Positions 22,635 through 31,345 of a stretch of 39,898 nucleotides of DNA are shown piece by piece (within the stretch, counting starts at the first letter, position 1; every line of letters begins with the position of its first letter). This DNA is from a virus. Location of the stretch: positions 1-39,898 of IMG/VR virus record IMGVR_UViG_3300032296_000754; one strand, given 5' to 3'. Below the pieces are notes generated by a model. The model ran no database searches. It saw only the letters and a program-made list of their open reading frames with translations, and was not told the DNA's origin. The position numbers were made by a program, and so were the translations under genes.

Positions 22635-25633
22635 TTCTTGAACTCCGTAAGAACAAGTGACCGCGTAGCTGTGGATGTAGATGCGCCTGACCCAGCAACG
22701 CTGTCGCCTGTTCGTCTAGCATAAATACGGGCCGTGTATGTTCCCGCAGCCAATCCAGAACGAACAGCGGTTATAGTGACTGGAACGTAATAATAATTTG
22801 TTATTCCAGATATAACTGTCATTTGCGCCCTTGCAACTTGAGTCAAAGCAATGCTTTCCAAATAGAGAGCATATTCAACCCCAAACCTGGCAAAAGTGCT
22901 TGTAGAGCCTTCTTGGCAAAGTGCATTAAAGTTGGCGCTTATAACGACATCCCCACCAGTTGTTGTCACGGCAACTGACTGAACAACCGTCCAATTTGCA
23001 GGATCACCGTCTGTTGTACTCGCGATTGTTACGTTTGTACTCGACGCGACAGTCGTGGTCTTCGTAATAGAATTGTTTAAAACAGACGCGGTGTTTACCT
23101 TATCGGTGTTAACAATGCCATCAGTTTTAATTGTTCCAGCAATTGTGTCCGCATCTCTACCGCCAACGGTAGTGCCAGAAGGTGCGCCATTGGTAGCTGT
23201 ATTAACCCAAGCCGATCCACTCCAACGCTTCAGCAGCAGTGTCGAACTGTCATACCAAAGGTCGCCAATTGCTTCGGCAGTCGGCGTAGTGGTGGCAAAG
23301 AAGGTGACAATCTTGCTGTCAGCCGTAGCCTGTGCGCCAGCCGCAGAGGTAATTGCATCAGCGATCATCCCATCTTGAGCAAGAACCCATGTGCTGCCGC
23401 TGTAGCGATACAACTTGTTTTCATCGTCAGTATCGAACCAGAGGTCACCAACCGAAGCACCTGTTGGCGCGGTGGTTTGGAAAAATGTTTCGATCTTGCT
23501 GTCAGCCAAGGCTAAGGCGTTGTTTGCGTCTTGTTGCGCAGCATCAATCGCAGATATTTGCGCTGATGTAGCGCCAAAGTTTGCGGTATCTTGCCAAGCT
23601 GAACCATTCCACCTTTGCAAGATTAGGGTGCTGGTATTATACCAAAGGTCGCCAATTGCCTCTGCCGTAGGGGCGCTGGCAGCATAGAATGTTGTGACTT
23701 TACCGGCATCCCTGACGCTTACCCAAGATGACCCACTCCAGCGGTACATCTTGTTCTTGTCATCAGAATCCATCCAGAGATCACCGACAGCCTCAGCCGT
23801 TGGGGCGGTGGCTTGGAAAAAGGTTGTAACCTTGCCGTCAGCGGTGGCTTGGGCATTTGATGCCGCACTAATTGCTGTGGTAATTTCAGTATCCTGAGCA
23901 TCTGCCCAAGAAACGCCATTCCAACGATACATTTTATTGCCGTCATCGGTATCAAACCAAATGTCGCCAATGCCGTCAGCAGTTGGCGTTGTTGATTGAT
24001 AGAAGCTGGTAATCTTACCATCCAACACTGCCTCTGCATCTGTGATGGCGAGGATCAATGGGTTGTTCAGCGGGTTGTAGATGGTCGGTGCGGTTGCCGT
24101 TATGGGTGCGCTTTCATTTGAGTCCCAGGCGTAAATGGCAGCATTTTCTTCGATCAATGCCATTGGCACTTGACCGTCAAAGCGAATCTCTTGGCTAACA
24201 ACGCGGAATAGTTTATCCGCCCACCCAAGAGAAGATAAATTAACGCGCACAATATCGCCAACCTGACAGCCAAGAGCTTTGGCGTTAAAGGTTGTGGAGA
24301 ACAACCCGCGATACTGGTTGCGCTGCAATACCTGATTGGCGATGCGCTGCGCCCTGCGCCCATCTTCTACATATGGCAGGTCAAGTGACATAACTCGCTC
24401 TACACCGTCCGGTGAAGCGAAACCGACCTGTGGATAGTCTACCATTTGATAAAGGCTATTATTTGATGGATCAACATAGCGGCCACGGGCAATGTTGTAG
24501 TTGTCGGTCAAGCCACGAGTTTGCTGCCAATCAAACCCACCGATCATGTCGCCTTCATTAAGGTCAAGGACGTAATCAGCAAGATCGTTTTTCATTGCTG
24601 TTACTGTCAACTTACCACCGTTGTCACGGAGTGTGCCATTCATTGAAGCAAGAAGGTTATTGATAATTTCCATGCGGTCATCAGAATCTGAAGCCGTGCC
24701 GCTTGAGCGATAGCGTTTCTGAGTTCCGCCAATTGCTAAAGTGACGTTCTCATCACAAATGTTAGCTGCTGTAATGAACGATTCCATATCAATTCGACCA
24801 TACGGTACTCCGCAGCCTACAGATAATTTGTTATTGATTTCCCAGCCGATTAACCACCAAAGCAATTGCAGCACTGGGTTGTCGGTGTCATCAGCATTTG
24901 TGTAAACACCCCAAGTGCTTTGGTCAGTTGCACGATGCGTACCAGAGCCACCAGGCACAGTGCTGTCTTTGCGTGGATCATAAAGCAAAGCGCCGTCGCC
25001 AATGATTGTTACGCGGCTAGGTAAGCCGTTTACCAGTGGGCTATCTTGCTTCTTATCATTCCCAGTACGCTTAATGCGTAAATGCACATATGCGCAGCCT
25101 GTAAGGCGACGGCTTGCACCCCACTTAGAGCCACCGTTAATGGAAATGTAGTTGGCATCAGTTCCCTCAGTGCGAACTGCAATCGTCAAATAATCAGAGT
25201 AAGTGGCCGTAACACCGCCAGCAAGTGTCCACGCTTGCTTTTCTTCAAACCATATTTCATTAATTGACGCAACTTTATGAGCGGCAACAGCAATAATATA
25301 ATCAACATATTCTTGGTCTGTGCCACTGGATTCGTGATAGCGAAGGTCGAGAGGCATCGCCGTTGTGCCAAACACAACCTTGCGTGGCGTGGATGGATCA
25401 AGGCTGACGTTTAATCGTGACATTTGAGTCTTTGGTACTTTAGGACCAAACAATGCCATCGATGCTGTGGAAAGCGCGATTGAAGCGCCTATGGCCGTAA
25501 TAGTGGCTACCGTTGCGGCTGTTGCTGCCGCAGTTGCCGTGGAACCTAGAAAAATAGGCGCGAGTTGCGGTGCATAAACGATCATCGCGACAGAGGCCGC
25601 AATTATCGCAACAGTTCTTAAAGTCTTACCCAC
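22631..25633 (-). CDS. J-like central tail tip protein
   Basis: GTG 25633 (upstream GGGG, 8-base overlap with the previous stop) is chosen over a start at 25714 that would overlap by 89 bases; this gives 1000 residues. A hydrophobic N-terminus (TVAIIAASVAMIVYAPQLAP) is followed by the J-like core: KVVFGTTAMPLDLRYHESSG, EIWFEEKQAW, and LLWWLIGWEINNKLSVGCG. The C-terminal third has five repeats of about 45 residues (APTAEAVGDLWMDSDDKNKM pattern). J proteins form the tail tip and contact the receptor. Confidence 0.85.
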   Translation of the reverse strand: MGKTLRTVAIIAASVAMIVYAPQLAPIFLGSTATAAATAATVATITAIGASIALSTASMALFGPKVPKTQMSRLNVSLDPSTPRKVVFGTTAMPLDLRYHESSGTDQEYVDYIIAVAAHKVASINEIWFEEKQAWTLAGGVTATYSDYLTIAVRTEGTDANYISINGGSKWGASRRLTGCAYVHLRIKRTGNDKKQDSPLVNGLPSRVTIIGDGALLYDPRKDSTVPGGSGTHRATDQSTWGVYTNADDTDNPVLQLLWWLIGWEINNKLSVGCGVPYGRIDMESFITAANICDENVTLAIGGTQKRYRSSGTASDSDDRMEIINNLLASMNGTLRDNGGKLTVTAMKNDLADYVLDLNEGDMIGGFDWQQTRGLTDNYNIARGRYVDPSNNSLYQMVDYPQVGFASPDGVERVMSLDLPYVEDGRRAQRIANQVLQRNQYRGLFSTTFNAKALGCQVGDIVRVNLSSLGWADKLFRVVSQEIRFDGQVPMALIEENAAIYAWDSNESAPITATAPTIYNPLNNPLILAITDAEAVLDGKITSFYQSTTPTADGIGDIWFDTDDGNKMYRWNGVSWADAQDTEITTAISAASNAQATADGKVTTFFQATAPTAEAVGDLWMDSDDKNKMYRWSGSSWVSVRDAGKVTTFYAASAPTAEAIGDLWYNTSTLILQRWNGSAWQDTANFGATSAQISAIDAAQQDANNALALADSKIETFFQTTAPTGASVGDLWFDTDDENKLYRYSGSTWVLAQDGMIADAITSAAGAQATADSKIVTFFATTTPTAEAIGDLWYDSSTLLLKRWSGSAWVNTATNGAPSGTTVGGRDADTIAGTIKTDGIVNTDKVNTASVLNNSITKTTTVASSTNVTIASTTDGDPANWTVVQSVAVTTTGGDVVISANFNALCQEGSTSTFARFGVEYALYLESIALTQVARAQMTVISGITNYYYVPVTITAVRSGLAAGTYTARIYARRTGDSVAGSGASTSTATRSLVLTEFKK

Positions 25634-26024
25634 GGCCAACACCCCAGCACTTGTCCCATAGGGATCGGTTAATGCGCTCCAGCCCATCGTCGGAAACGAA
25701 ATAAGCGAATCCACCCATTACTACACCAACGCTGTCATCAAAGAAAGCCAAGTCTCCACGCTGGGCATGACCTATTGCAACTTCCGGAAACTTGCTATCC
25801 ATAGTCGCCTCAAGGGTTCCTGCGCCAATGTCCTTAATGGCCTTGAGACTGCCTTTCAGGCTATCGTACTGGCCGCGAAACTCAGGCATAGGGTCTTCGC
25901 CGGTAATAGACTCGACAGCCCCTGCGGCAAACAGGCAGCAGTCATTTACGCCATACTCAAACGGCTCATGCCGCTTAGTGGCGATGTAATTAGATAGAGC
26001 GTCTTCCCAAGCATTTATTCTCAT
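25626..26024 (-). CDS. DUF6950-type tail protein (NlpC/P60-like position)
   Basis: The 132-residue protein starts WEDALSNYIATKRHEPFEYGVNDCCLFAAGAVESITGED and has HAQRGDLAFFDDSVGVVMGGFAYFVS. These are features of the DUF6950 family, found directly before J-like genes where other phages carry an NlpC/P60 endopeptidase (lambda K). The cysteine (residue 28 or 29) and the GD-hxFF segment resemble that fold, but the usual catalytic His in the second motif is not evident. It could be a tail-tip hydrolase or an inactive structural version. Confidence 0.7.
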   Translation of the reverse strand: MRINAWEDALSNYIATKRHEPFEYGVNDCCLFAAGAVESITGEDPMPEFRGQYDSLKGSLKAIKDIGAGTLEATMDSKFPEVAIGHAQRGDLAFFDDSVGVVMGGFAYFVSDDGLERINRSLWDKCWGVGRG

Positions 26025-26671
26025 CTGAAATCCGTATTTTGAGATCCAGGTACACCACCGTCACCAGAACCATTACCGCCACCGGGACCATACATATATG
26101 CGCCAGCGCCAGCCATACCATTGGCCGCAGAGATAGACGCTTCAGCAGATAAATCGCCAGCATCGTAAATGTTTTGAATTAAGTATGTCTTATTCTGTGC
26201 GCCAGCGATGCTGACCAAATAGTTTTCGATTGTAAGGGTTACTGTTTGGCTTTCAGCACTACCCGCGATACTAACCTCGTTCATGTATCCTGTGTAATAA
26301 GGAATTATAGAACCGACTTGGCCTTCATTCTCATTAACGCAATAAAACCAAAGCCGCGCAATGCGTCCCTGCCACTTTGACTTATCGCCAATAATAGCCA
26401 AAAAGTCAGCGTTGTTTACCAGAAGTCCGCTCATGGAAATCGACACAGTATCCGAGCCAGATTCGTTGTGCTTCACAGTCGAAACATTGATCAGATTGTG
26501 GTCAAAACTATCGTAAGTACCATCGAGTTCTGCGTCGCCTGATTCAGAAATAACCTTGTCGTAAAGGCCACTTGTGCCACGCAAGACATCACCAACAAAG
26601 TCAGCGTAAATTAGAACGCGCCAATTAACGACTGTGGCTTCAAGCGCAGCTTGTGTGGTTGGATCAACCAT
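26021..26671 (-). CDS. Tail tip protein (lambda L-like position)
   Basis: The 216-residue product has beta-rich segments (NWRVLIYADFVGDVLRGTSG, VSISMSGLLVN, QTVTLTIENYLVSIAGAQN) and a Gly-rich C-terminal tail. The wording resembles DUF2163-type phage tail proteins that sit after the tape measure protein. Order in the operon (tape measure, this pair, DUF6950, J) matches the lambda H-M-L-K-I-J tail-tip block. It overlaps both neighbours by one to four bases. Confidence 0.6.
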   Translation of the reverse strand: MVDPTTQAALEATVVNWRVLIYADFVGDVLRGTSGLYDKVISESGDAELDGTYDSFDHNLINVSTVKHNESGSDTVSISMSGLLVNNADFLAIIGDKSKWQGRIARLWFYCVNENEGQVGSIIPYYTGYMNEVSIAGSAESQTVTLTIENYLVSIAGAQNKTYLIQNIYDAGDLSAEASISAANGMAGAGAYMYGPGGGNGSGDGGVPGSQNTDFR

Positions 26672-27261
26672 TAGAAGGACTCCCGTAAATTCAGCGAGAG
26701 GTTATATACATAACCCGCCTCAACTGAAAGCGTTGGCTCCTCTACCAGATACATTAGGCAAAACGGATTCTTGTATTCGATTGCAGCGTTATCAGATGGA
26801 GATACGCGGATAGATGGCTCAAAGGTTAGTGTTGCCACGCCAGACCCATTAACCGTTACGTTTTCAGTCAACTGCAAAAGCTGATTATTAATGGTAACGA
26901 ACTGACCAGCCACTAGAGGAGTAGTAGATGGTGTCCAGCCGTCTGTGTTAAGCTGTCGGCCTGTCTGGTTAGCACCATTCACCGAAGGTGTGGCAGATGA
27001 TGTGGACTGCGCAGTCGTATCAACTGGTATCTGGAAATCATTAGCACCGCCACGAGATTTAGCCGTAAACGCCCTCCAAGCATTAATGTTGGTTGTGCCT
27101 ACGATTGGCGGCAGAGTAATTTGGCATTCCCACCAGCCTCGACCTGACGCTATGGTTTGACGCCGACCCGTCCAATCAGATACGTTCGTCTGCGCTGGCA
27201 TAACCAGCCGCCAAGACATACCCTGCGCTTTGGGTGTTGAGGGATATGTGATTGTCGCCAT
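26671..27261 (-). CDS. Tail protein (lambda M-like position)
   Basis: The 196-residue protein begins YPSTPKAQGMSWRLVMPAQTNVS and has GRGWWECQITLPPI, INAWRAFTAKSRGGANDFQIP and FEPSIRVSPSDNAAIEYKNP. It lies directly after the tape measure gene (TAATG junction), where phages encode the distal tail or M-type protein. The FxP ... SRG pattern is common in tail tip proteins of alphaproteobacterial phages. I cannot name the family with certainty. Confidence 0.6.
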   Translation of the reverse strand: MATITYPSTPKAQGMSWRLVMPAQTNVSDWTGRRQTIASGRGWWECQITLPPIVGTTNINAWRAFTAKSRGGANDFQIPVDTTAQSTSSATPSVNGANQTGRQLNTDGWTPSTTPLVAGQFVTINNQLLQLTENVTVNGSGVATLTFEPSIRVSPSDNAAIEYKNPFCLMYLVEEPTLSVEAGYVYNLSLNLRESF

Positions 27262-29465
27262 TACTGCATAACTCCACCAAGGCGCGGTCTGCGCAGCCCT
27301 GCAATTGTGCGTGACTCTGCCGCTGCGATGATTGCCGGAGCAGCCTCAAGGATGCCCTGTTGCACCTGAGCGCGGACTGCTGCTGGATCGCTTGAGCCAC
27401 GGGCGTCTACGTTGATGCTGATAGGGCTTCCGCCACCACCGCCACCGCGCATATTGCCGTTAGGAATGATTGTGCCATTGCCACCAGGAACAAAAAGTTC
27501 TGGTCCACGTTCGCCAACCATGTAGGGCGTATTGCCTGCGACTGAACCACCAAATGCTCTTAATGTAAGAGGCATAAATTTGCCGGGGCTACTCATGCCG
27601 ATGTTTCCACTGGCGCTAGCAGCATTAGGGGACGCAGTTGCGCCACCAAACGCACCAGTAATAAGGCCGACGATCTTCTGCACAACAAACAGTTTCCACA
27701 ACTGGTCTATCACAGAACCAATAAGGCTTCGCATACCATCTTTCCACGACATAGCGCCAGTAAGCATACCTTTGAAGGCTTCGCTGACAGAGTTGCCAAT
27801 TGCTTCAAATGAGTTCTTTATTTCCTCATTCTTTTCTCTGATTCTGGCATCATCCATTGCCTTGGTTAATCTGCCGATAGCTGCGCTAGCAGCATCAGCG
27901 CCCACTCCAGCGGCCTCGCCAGTTTCCGCGCTTAGTGCATCAAGCACAGCCTTTGCCGCAGCCTGGTCCTGCTCAAACTGCGTCATGCCAGTATGAAGGT
28001 TTTCATACTTCTTAATAAGGGTATCTATAGGGCCAGCAGCAGTAGCCTTAATTGCATTCATGAAGCCGATCTGAAGATCGCCCGTCATTTTTTCACTTTT
28101 TTGAATGTTTTCGTATTGCGCTTCTAGGTCACGAAGTTTGCTTATGTAATCTGGCAGCGCCTTTGTCGTTAGGTCGTTTGTTGACTTTTTAAATTTCTCA
28201 ACATTGTCATTGGCTTCTTTGAACTGCTTCAAATAATCTTCTGCCGGATTCTTTGCGTCACCAAATTTGTCTGTAACAGCAACAAGTTTGGTTTCAAATT
28301 CTGCTAAAGTTAAATTTCCAAGTTCAAACTCTTCAACAAGAGCCTTTTGAGCAGCGCGCAGTTTATCAGTCTCAGAAACAACCTTTGGCTTTCGCTCCCT
28401 TTTGTTGTCTGGCTTCAAAAGCCCTGCCGCGACAGAACCTTGATTAACTGATTGCTCCAGCTTTGGAATTAAGGCTTCCAACGCTGCTCCAGACGTTCCA
28501 CTAAGCAGTGCTTGCCGCAATTCTGTCTTGTCACGCCCAGTGCCCCTAACGTCTAACTTATCAACTCTTCGGAAAAGTTTCTCAATTTGCTTATCAGCAC
28601 CAGCCACGCCTTTTTCGGCGTCCGACATTGCCTTTTCAACATCTTTTGAAAACTTAACAAGATCAGCCCTGTTTTTATCAATCTGAGCCATACCGCCTGT
28701 AAGGCCTGGAAATAAACCACCAGCCGAACCCAAGCCCTCTGAGTAGAACCCAGTTCCAATCATTCCAAGCTTGTCCATTACGTTGTTAAAAAATCCAACT
28801 CCTTGGATTCTCTTATTCAAAGAAGTTAGCGTAGCCTTTTGCTCTGCCGCTGTTGCTTTAAGATTTTCAATCTTGGCAAGCGTGTTAAGGCGAGTTTCAA
28901 GTGTGTTACTTTTTATCTTGCCGCTCGTCATGTCGAACATGTCGCCAAGAGCAGACTGCCCTGAACTTAATGCAGAAGAAGCAATTTCCAGTTGGGCGGC
29001 AGCTTTTTCACCAGCCATTAGCTTTTCTACAAAGAAGCTAACAGCCATTGCTGCGCCAATGACAAGAGCACCCCAAGGCCCAGCAAGGAACGAACCAATC
29101 CTACCAGCCACGCCGCCCATCATGGACATAGCATAGCCAATTTGACCTATTTGCTGGTTAAATGCCTGTAGGGGACTTGCACCAGTTGATACACTGGTCG
29201 CAAAGTCATTAAGCTGCATACCAGCTTGCTGGACACCTTGGCGGTGATTACGGATTGCCTTAGAGGCTTCGTCAAGCCCCTTTCCAGATTTTCTGGCTGC
29301 CCCCTCAACTGCGCCCATGCCAGCAGCAAGAGGGCCATTAGCAGCCCTTAGCGCGTCCATTTCCTTGCGAAGACCGTCAACGGCGGCAGTCAGCTTTTTA
29401 AGTTCATTCTGCCCAGTAACCTGAGCGGCAAACAAATACTCAATTTTTTGGTTTTGGGCCGCCAC
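27261..29465 (-). CDS. Tail tape measure protein
   Basis: GTG 29465 has AAAGG about eight bases upstream and the start lies inside the GT extension, as in lambda-type phages. The 734-residue protein has an N-terminal helix set, a hydrophobic segment near residues 130-150 (GPWGALVIGAAMAVSFFVEKL), long Lys/Glu coiled coils, and a tape-measure C-terminus: WKDGMRSLIGSVIDQLWKLF, then RAFGGSVAGNTPYMVGERGP and ELFVPGGNGTIIP. It sets the tail length and passes into the host envelope at infection. Confidence 0.9.
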   Translation of the reverse strand: MAAQNQKIEYLFAAQVTGQNELKKLTAAVDGLRKEMDALRAANGPLAAGMGAVEGAARKSGKGLDEASKAIRNHRQGVQQAGMQLNDFATSVSTGASPLQAFNQQIGQIGYAMSMMGGVAGRIGSFLAGPWGALVIGAAMAVSFFVEKLMAGEKAAAQLEIASSALSSGQSALGDMFDMTSGKIKSNTLETRLNTLAKIENLKATAAEQKATLTSLNKRIQGVGFFNNVMDKLGMIGTGFYSEGLGSAGGLFPGLTGGMAQIDKNRADLVKFSKDVEKAMSDAEKGVAGADKQIEKLFRRVDKLDVRGTGRDKTELRQALLSGTSGAALEALIPKLEQSVNQGSVAAGLLKPDNKRERKPKVVSETDKLRAAQKALVEEFELGNLTLAEFETKLVAVTDKFGDAKNPAEDYLKQFKEANDNVEKFKKSTNDLTTKALPDYISKLRDLEAQYENIQKSEKMTGDLQIGFMNAIKATAAGPIDTLIKKYENLHTGMTQFEQDQAAAKAVLDALSAETGEAAGVGADAASAAIGRLTKAMDDARIREKNEEIKNSFEAIGNSVSEAFKGMLTGAMSWKDGMRSLIGSVIDQLWKLFVVQKIVGLITGAFGGATASPNAASASGNIGMSSPGKFMPLTLRAFGGSVAGNTPYMVGERGPELFVPGGNGTIIPNGNMRGGGGGGSPISINVDARGSSDPAAVRAQVQQGILEAAPAIIAAAESRTIAGLRRPRLGGVMQ

Positions 29466-29942
29466 GCTTTTGCCTTTCTTCGCTCAGGTTAAAATAAGCG
29501 ACCCATTCATTATACTCTTCAATTGAAACAAGTTCAATCTCTGCAATGGTTTTGCCGAGCCGATCCGCTAGGGTAATTAAATTATACCTAAACGGATCGT
29601 CCCTTAGTTTTTTTCCTGCTCCTCAACGCTTTCACCGCTCATAAATGCAGCGGCAACCGTCGAAATCACAGACACTTCTTCGCGCATTAGAACAGCTTTG
29701 TCCTCAAGCGTAAATAGCTTTTCACCCTGACCATTTTCAGCTTTAAGAATGATAAGGTCAACCATTGCATCAAATGATGTGTCGCTCAGAAACTTAGGAT
29801 GCTTGCGCTGAATGCGGTTCAGTTCACCAGCAAGCAGAGGGCCGTAATAGACCTTCTCTGGCTTGCCCTCATCACCCCACTCTGCAACGTCAATGTGACG
29901 CTTATTCGATGTTCGCTCTGCAATACGCTTGGCAATACTCAT
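29440..29942 (-). CDS. Tail assembly chaperone GT, made by -1 frameshift
   Basis: Translation of G (stop at 29604) can slip back one base on A_AAA_AAC at 29607-29613 and continue in the -1 frame for 55 codons to a TGA at 29440, giving 167 residues. The extension reads LITLADRLGKTIAEIELVS, then IEEYNEWVAYFNLSEE, a typical T-domain pattern. It overlaps the tape measure start by 26 bases. In lambda, gpGT binds both the tape measure and tail tube proteins during assembly. The slippery site is in the exact zero-frame phase required. Confidence 0.88.
29604..29942 (-). CDS. Tail assembly chaperone G
   Basis: The 112-residue protein begins SIAKRIAERTSNKRHIDVAEWGDEGKPEKVYYGPL and has TFDAMVDLIILKAENGQGEKL-like wording with ERLFTLEDK near residue 80, common to phage G-type chaperones. 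It ends EEQEKN just at the slippery site. The operon position between tail tube and tape measure is diagnostic. Most ribosomes should make this short form; a fraction makes GT. Confidence 0.85.
   Translation of the reverse strand: MSIAKRIAERTSNKRHIDVAEWGDEGKPEKVYYGPLLAGELNRIQRKHPKFLSDTSFDAMVDLIILKAENGQGEKLFTLEDKAVLMREEVSVISTVAAAFMSGESVEEQEKN
29607..29613 (-). promoter_or_regulatory. Slippery heptamer for programmed -1 frameshift
   Basis: On the minus strand the zero-frame codons are GAA AAA AAC TAA, so the heptamer A_AAA_AAC is in the canonical X_XXY_YYZ phase and the zero-frame stop follows at once. A slip of -1 opens a 55-codon T-like extension. Confidence 0.88.
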
Positions 29943-29958
29943 ATTAATATCCTTCTAA

Positions 29959-30351
29959 TTATACAGCCGCGCTGGTCAAAGCCCCTGTTCCTTGAACAGT
30001 GATAGTGGATTCCACCATACCATCGAAGCTGCCTGTGATGGTCTTGCCAGTAACAATGGCTTGACCTGTGTAATAAACGTCAGTGGAAACTGCACCTTCT
30101 GGGTAAAAGCGGATAGCCACTTCAGCGCCAGGGATTAATGCGCCTTGGCCCGTGGTGTCTGTTTCGTCCCAGAACACATCAACCGAACCAGACCAACCTT
30201 TCAAAGTAGTCTTAAACGTGCGATAGCTATCGCCCATTGAAGTATCTTCAACAGTATCCGCAGTTTCCTCAACCGAGTACGAACGAATTTCAAGCACGTT
30301 GTTGGTCGAGCCAACGCGAACTGTGCCTTCTGAACCAGTATGGGTAGCCAT
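29959..30351 (-). CDS. Tail tube protein, copy 2
   Basis: The 130-residue product is a close paralog of the gene just upstream: both start MATHTGSEGT and share EETADTVEDTSMGDSYR, KTTLKGWSGSVDVFWDETDT and TVTGKTITGSFDGMVESTIT segments (this copy has IVTGK). By eye about three quarters of positions agree. Differences cluster in residues 66-92, likely an exposed loop. The family is that of phage major tail tube proteins. AAGGA lies before ATG 30351. Confidence 0.85.
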   Translation of the reverse strand: MATHTGSEGTVRVGSTNNVLEIRSYSVEETADTVEDTSMGDSYRTFKTTLKGWSGSVDVFWDETDTTGQGALIPGAEVAIRFYPEGAVSTDVYYTGQAIVTGKTITGSFDGMVESTITVQGTGALTSAAV

Positions 30352-30360
30352 GTCTTATCC

Positions 30361-30759
30361 TTACGCCAGTGTTGCTTCAGTCAAAGCACCAGTGCCTTGA
30401 AGCGTGATTGTCGATTCCACCATGCCGTCAAAGCTGCCCGTGATGGTCTTTCCTGTCACAGTCGCTGTTCCGGTATAATACTTTTCAGACACGCCAGCCG
30501 ACGCACCTTCTGGAAATACGCTGATCGTGACCTGAGCACCCACTACAAGAGCAACCTGACCGTTTGTGTCAGTCTCATCCCAGAATACGTCAACAGAGCC
30601 AGACCAGCCCTTCAGAGTCGTTTTAAAGCTACGATAGCTATCACCCATCGAAGTATCTTCAACAGTGTCAGCGGTTTCTTCCAAAGAGTAAGAGCGAATC
30701 TCTGCGATGGTGTTCGCACCAACTTTAAGCGTTCCCTCTGAACCAGTATGCGTAGCCAT
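30361..30759 (-). CDS. Tail tube protein, copy 1
   Basis: The 132-residue product is the first of the two tandem tail tube paralogs. It has the beta-rich tube fold pattern (SGSVDVFWDETDTNGQ, YYTGTATVTGKTITGSFDG). Only nine bases separate it from copy 2. Its start shares a base with the stop of the 48-residue gene (TAATG). Tube proteins stack as hexamers around the tape measure. Which copy dominates in virions cannot be read from sequence. Confidence 0.85.
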   Translation of the reverse strand: MATHTGSEGTLKVGANTIAEIRSYSLEETADTVEDTSMGDSYRSFKTTLKGWSGSVDVFWDETDTNGQVALVVGAQVTISVFPEGASAGVSEKYYTGTATVTGKTITGSFDGMVESTITLQGTGALTEATLA

Positions 30760-30905
30760 TACTCAGACTCCTCGACTTTCTCTGCTTGAACCTTTGGCTT
30801 TGCAGCCTTCTTTACATCCCAACCCTTAGATTGGTAATTTTCCAGATCAACCTCACAAGCGAGTATTTCATCGCCTTGGGCGTTGTAAATTTTGACCATC
30901 TTCAT
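30759..30905 (-). CDS. Small protein between tail terminator and tube genes, 48 aa
   Basis: ATG 30905 has GGAG eight bases upstream, overlaps the previous stop (ATGA) and ends in a TAATG junction with the tube gene. The product reads MKMVKIYNAQGDEILACEVD, then NYQSKGWDVKK and a charged C-terminal tail. The GWxVKK wording resembles small tail proteins that precede tube genes in other phages. Function unknown. Confidence 0.75.
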   Translation of the reverse strand: MKMVKIYNAQGDEILACEVDLENYQSKGWDVKKAAKPKVQAEKVEESE

Positions 30906-31345
30906 CGCGGTGTCTCCAGATCAGCAAGCAGCGTAACATATTGGACTGCGTAAGACAACCGTGCATTAGCAACTGGCTTCTCGCCTTCAACATTAATGTC
31001 AACGTCAGACTCAGATAGAATACAGCTTTTCACTAATCCTGACAACTGGAAATCAGAACCAATCGCATCCTCAATCAAAACACAAGCATCATCTATCTGG
31101 TTTATGATTGTTGAACTTTGGCCCTTAATAAAAATCTCTACAAAAACTTGCAGTGATCCCATAGATGTTTTTGTTCCTATGGTCGCCAGAGAATTAGTTT
31201 GTCTGTTTGTGTATATCACAGCCGCTGGAAGTTTCTCATCATCCAATGCGTAGGATCGCATCTTATACACGCGCCCAGAAAAGAAAGGCAAAGCGCCTAT
31301 GATGTCAGCGATTCGGTCGCGTATCTGATTATTAATGTGCGACAT
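30902..31345 (-). CDS. Tail terminator-like protein, copy 2
   Basis: The 147-residue product is a paralog of the gene upstream: both have YALDD..LPA, LATIG..T and SGLVKSC.L motifs followed by GEK..........Y. This is the layout of lambda U-type tail terminator proteins, which form the ring that stops tube growth and joins the tail to the head. The start is a TAATG junction. Compared with copy 1 it lacks about 20 residues near the N-terminus. Confidence 0.7.
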   Translation of the reverse strand: MSHINNQIRDRIADIIGALPFFSGRVYKMRSYALDDEKLPAAVIYTNRQTNSLATIGTKTSMGSLQVFVEIFIKGQSSTIINQIDDACVLIEDAIGSDFQLSGLVKSCILSESDVDINVEGEKPVANARLSYAVQYVTLLADLETPR

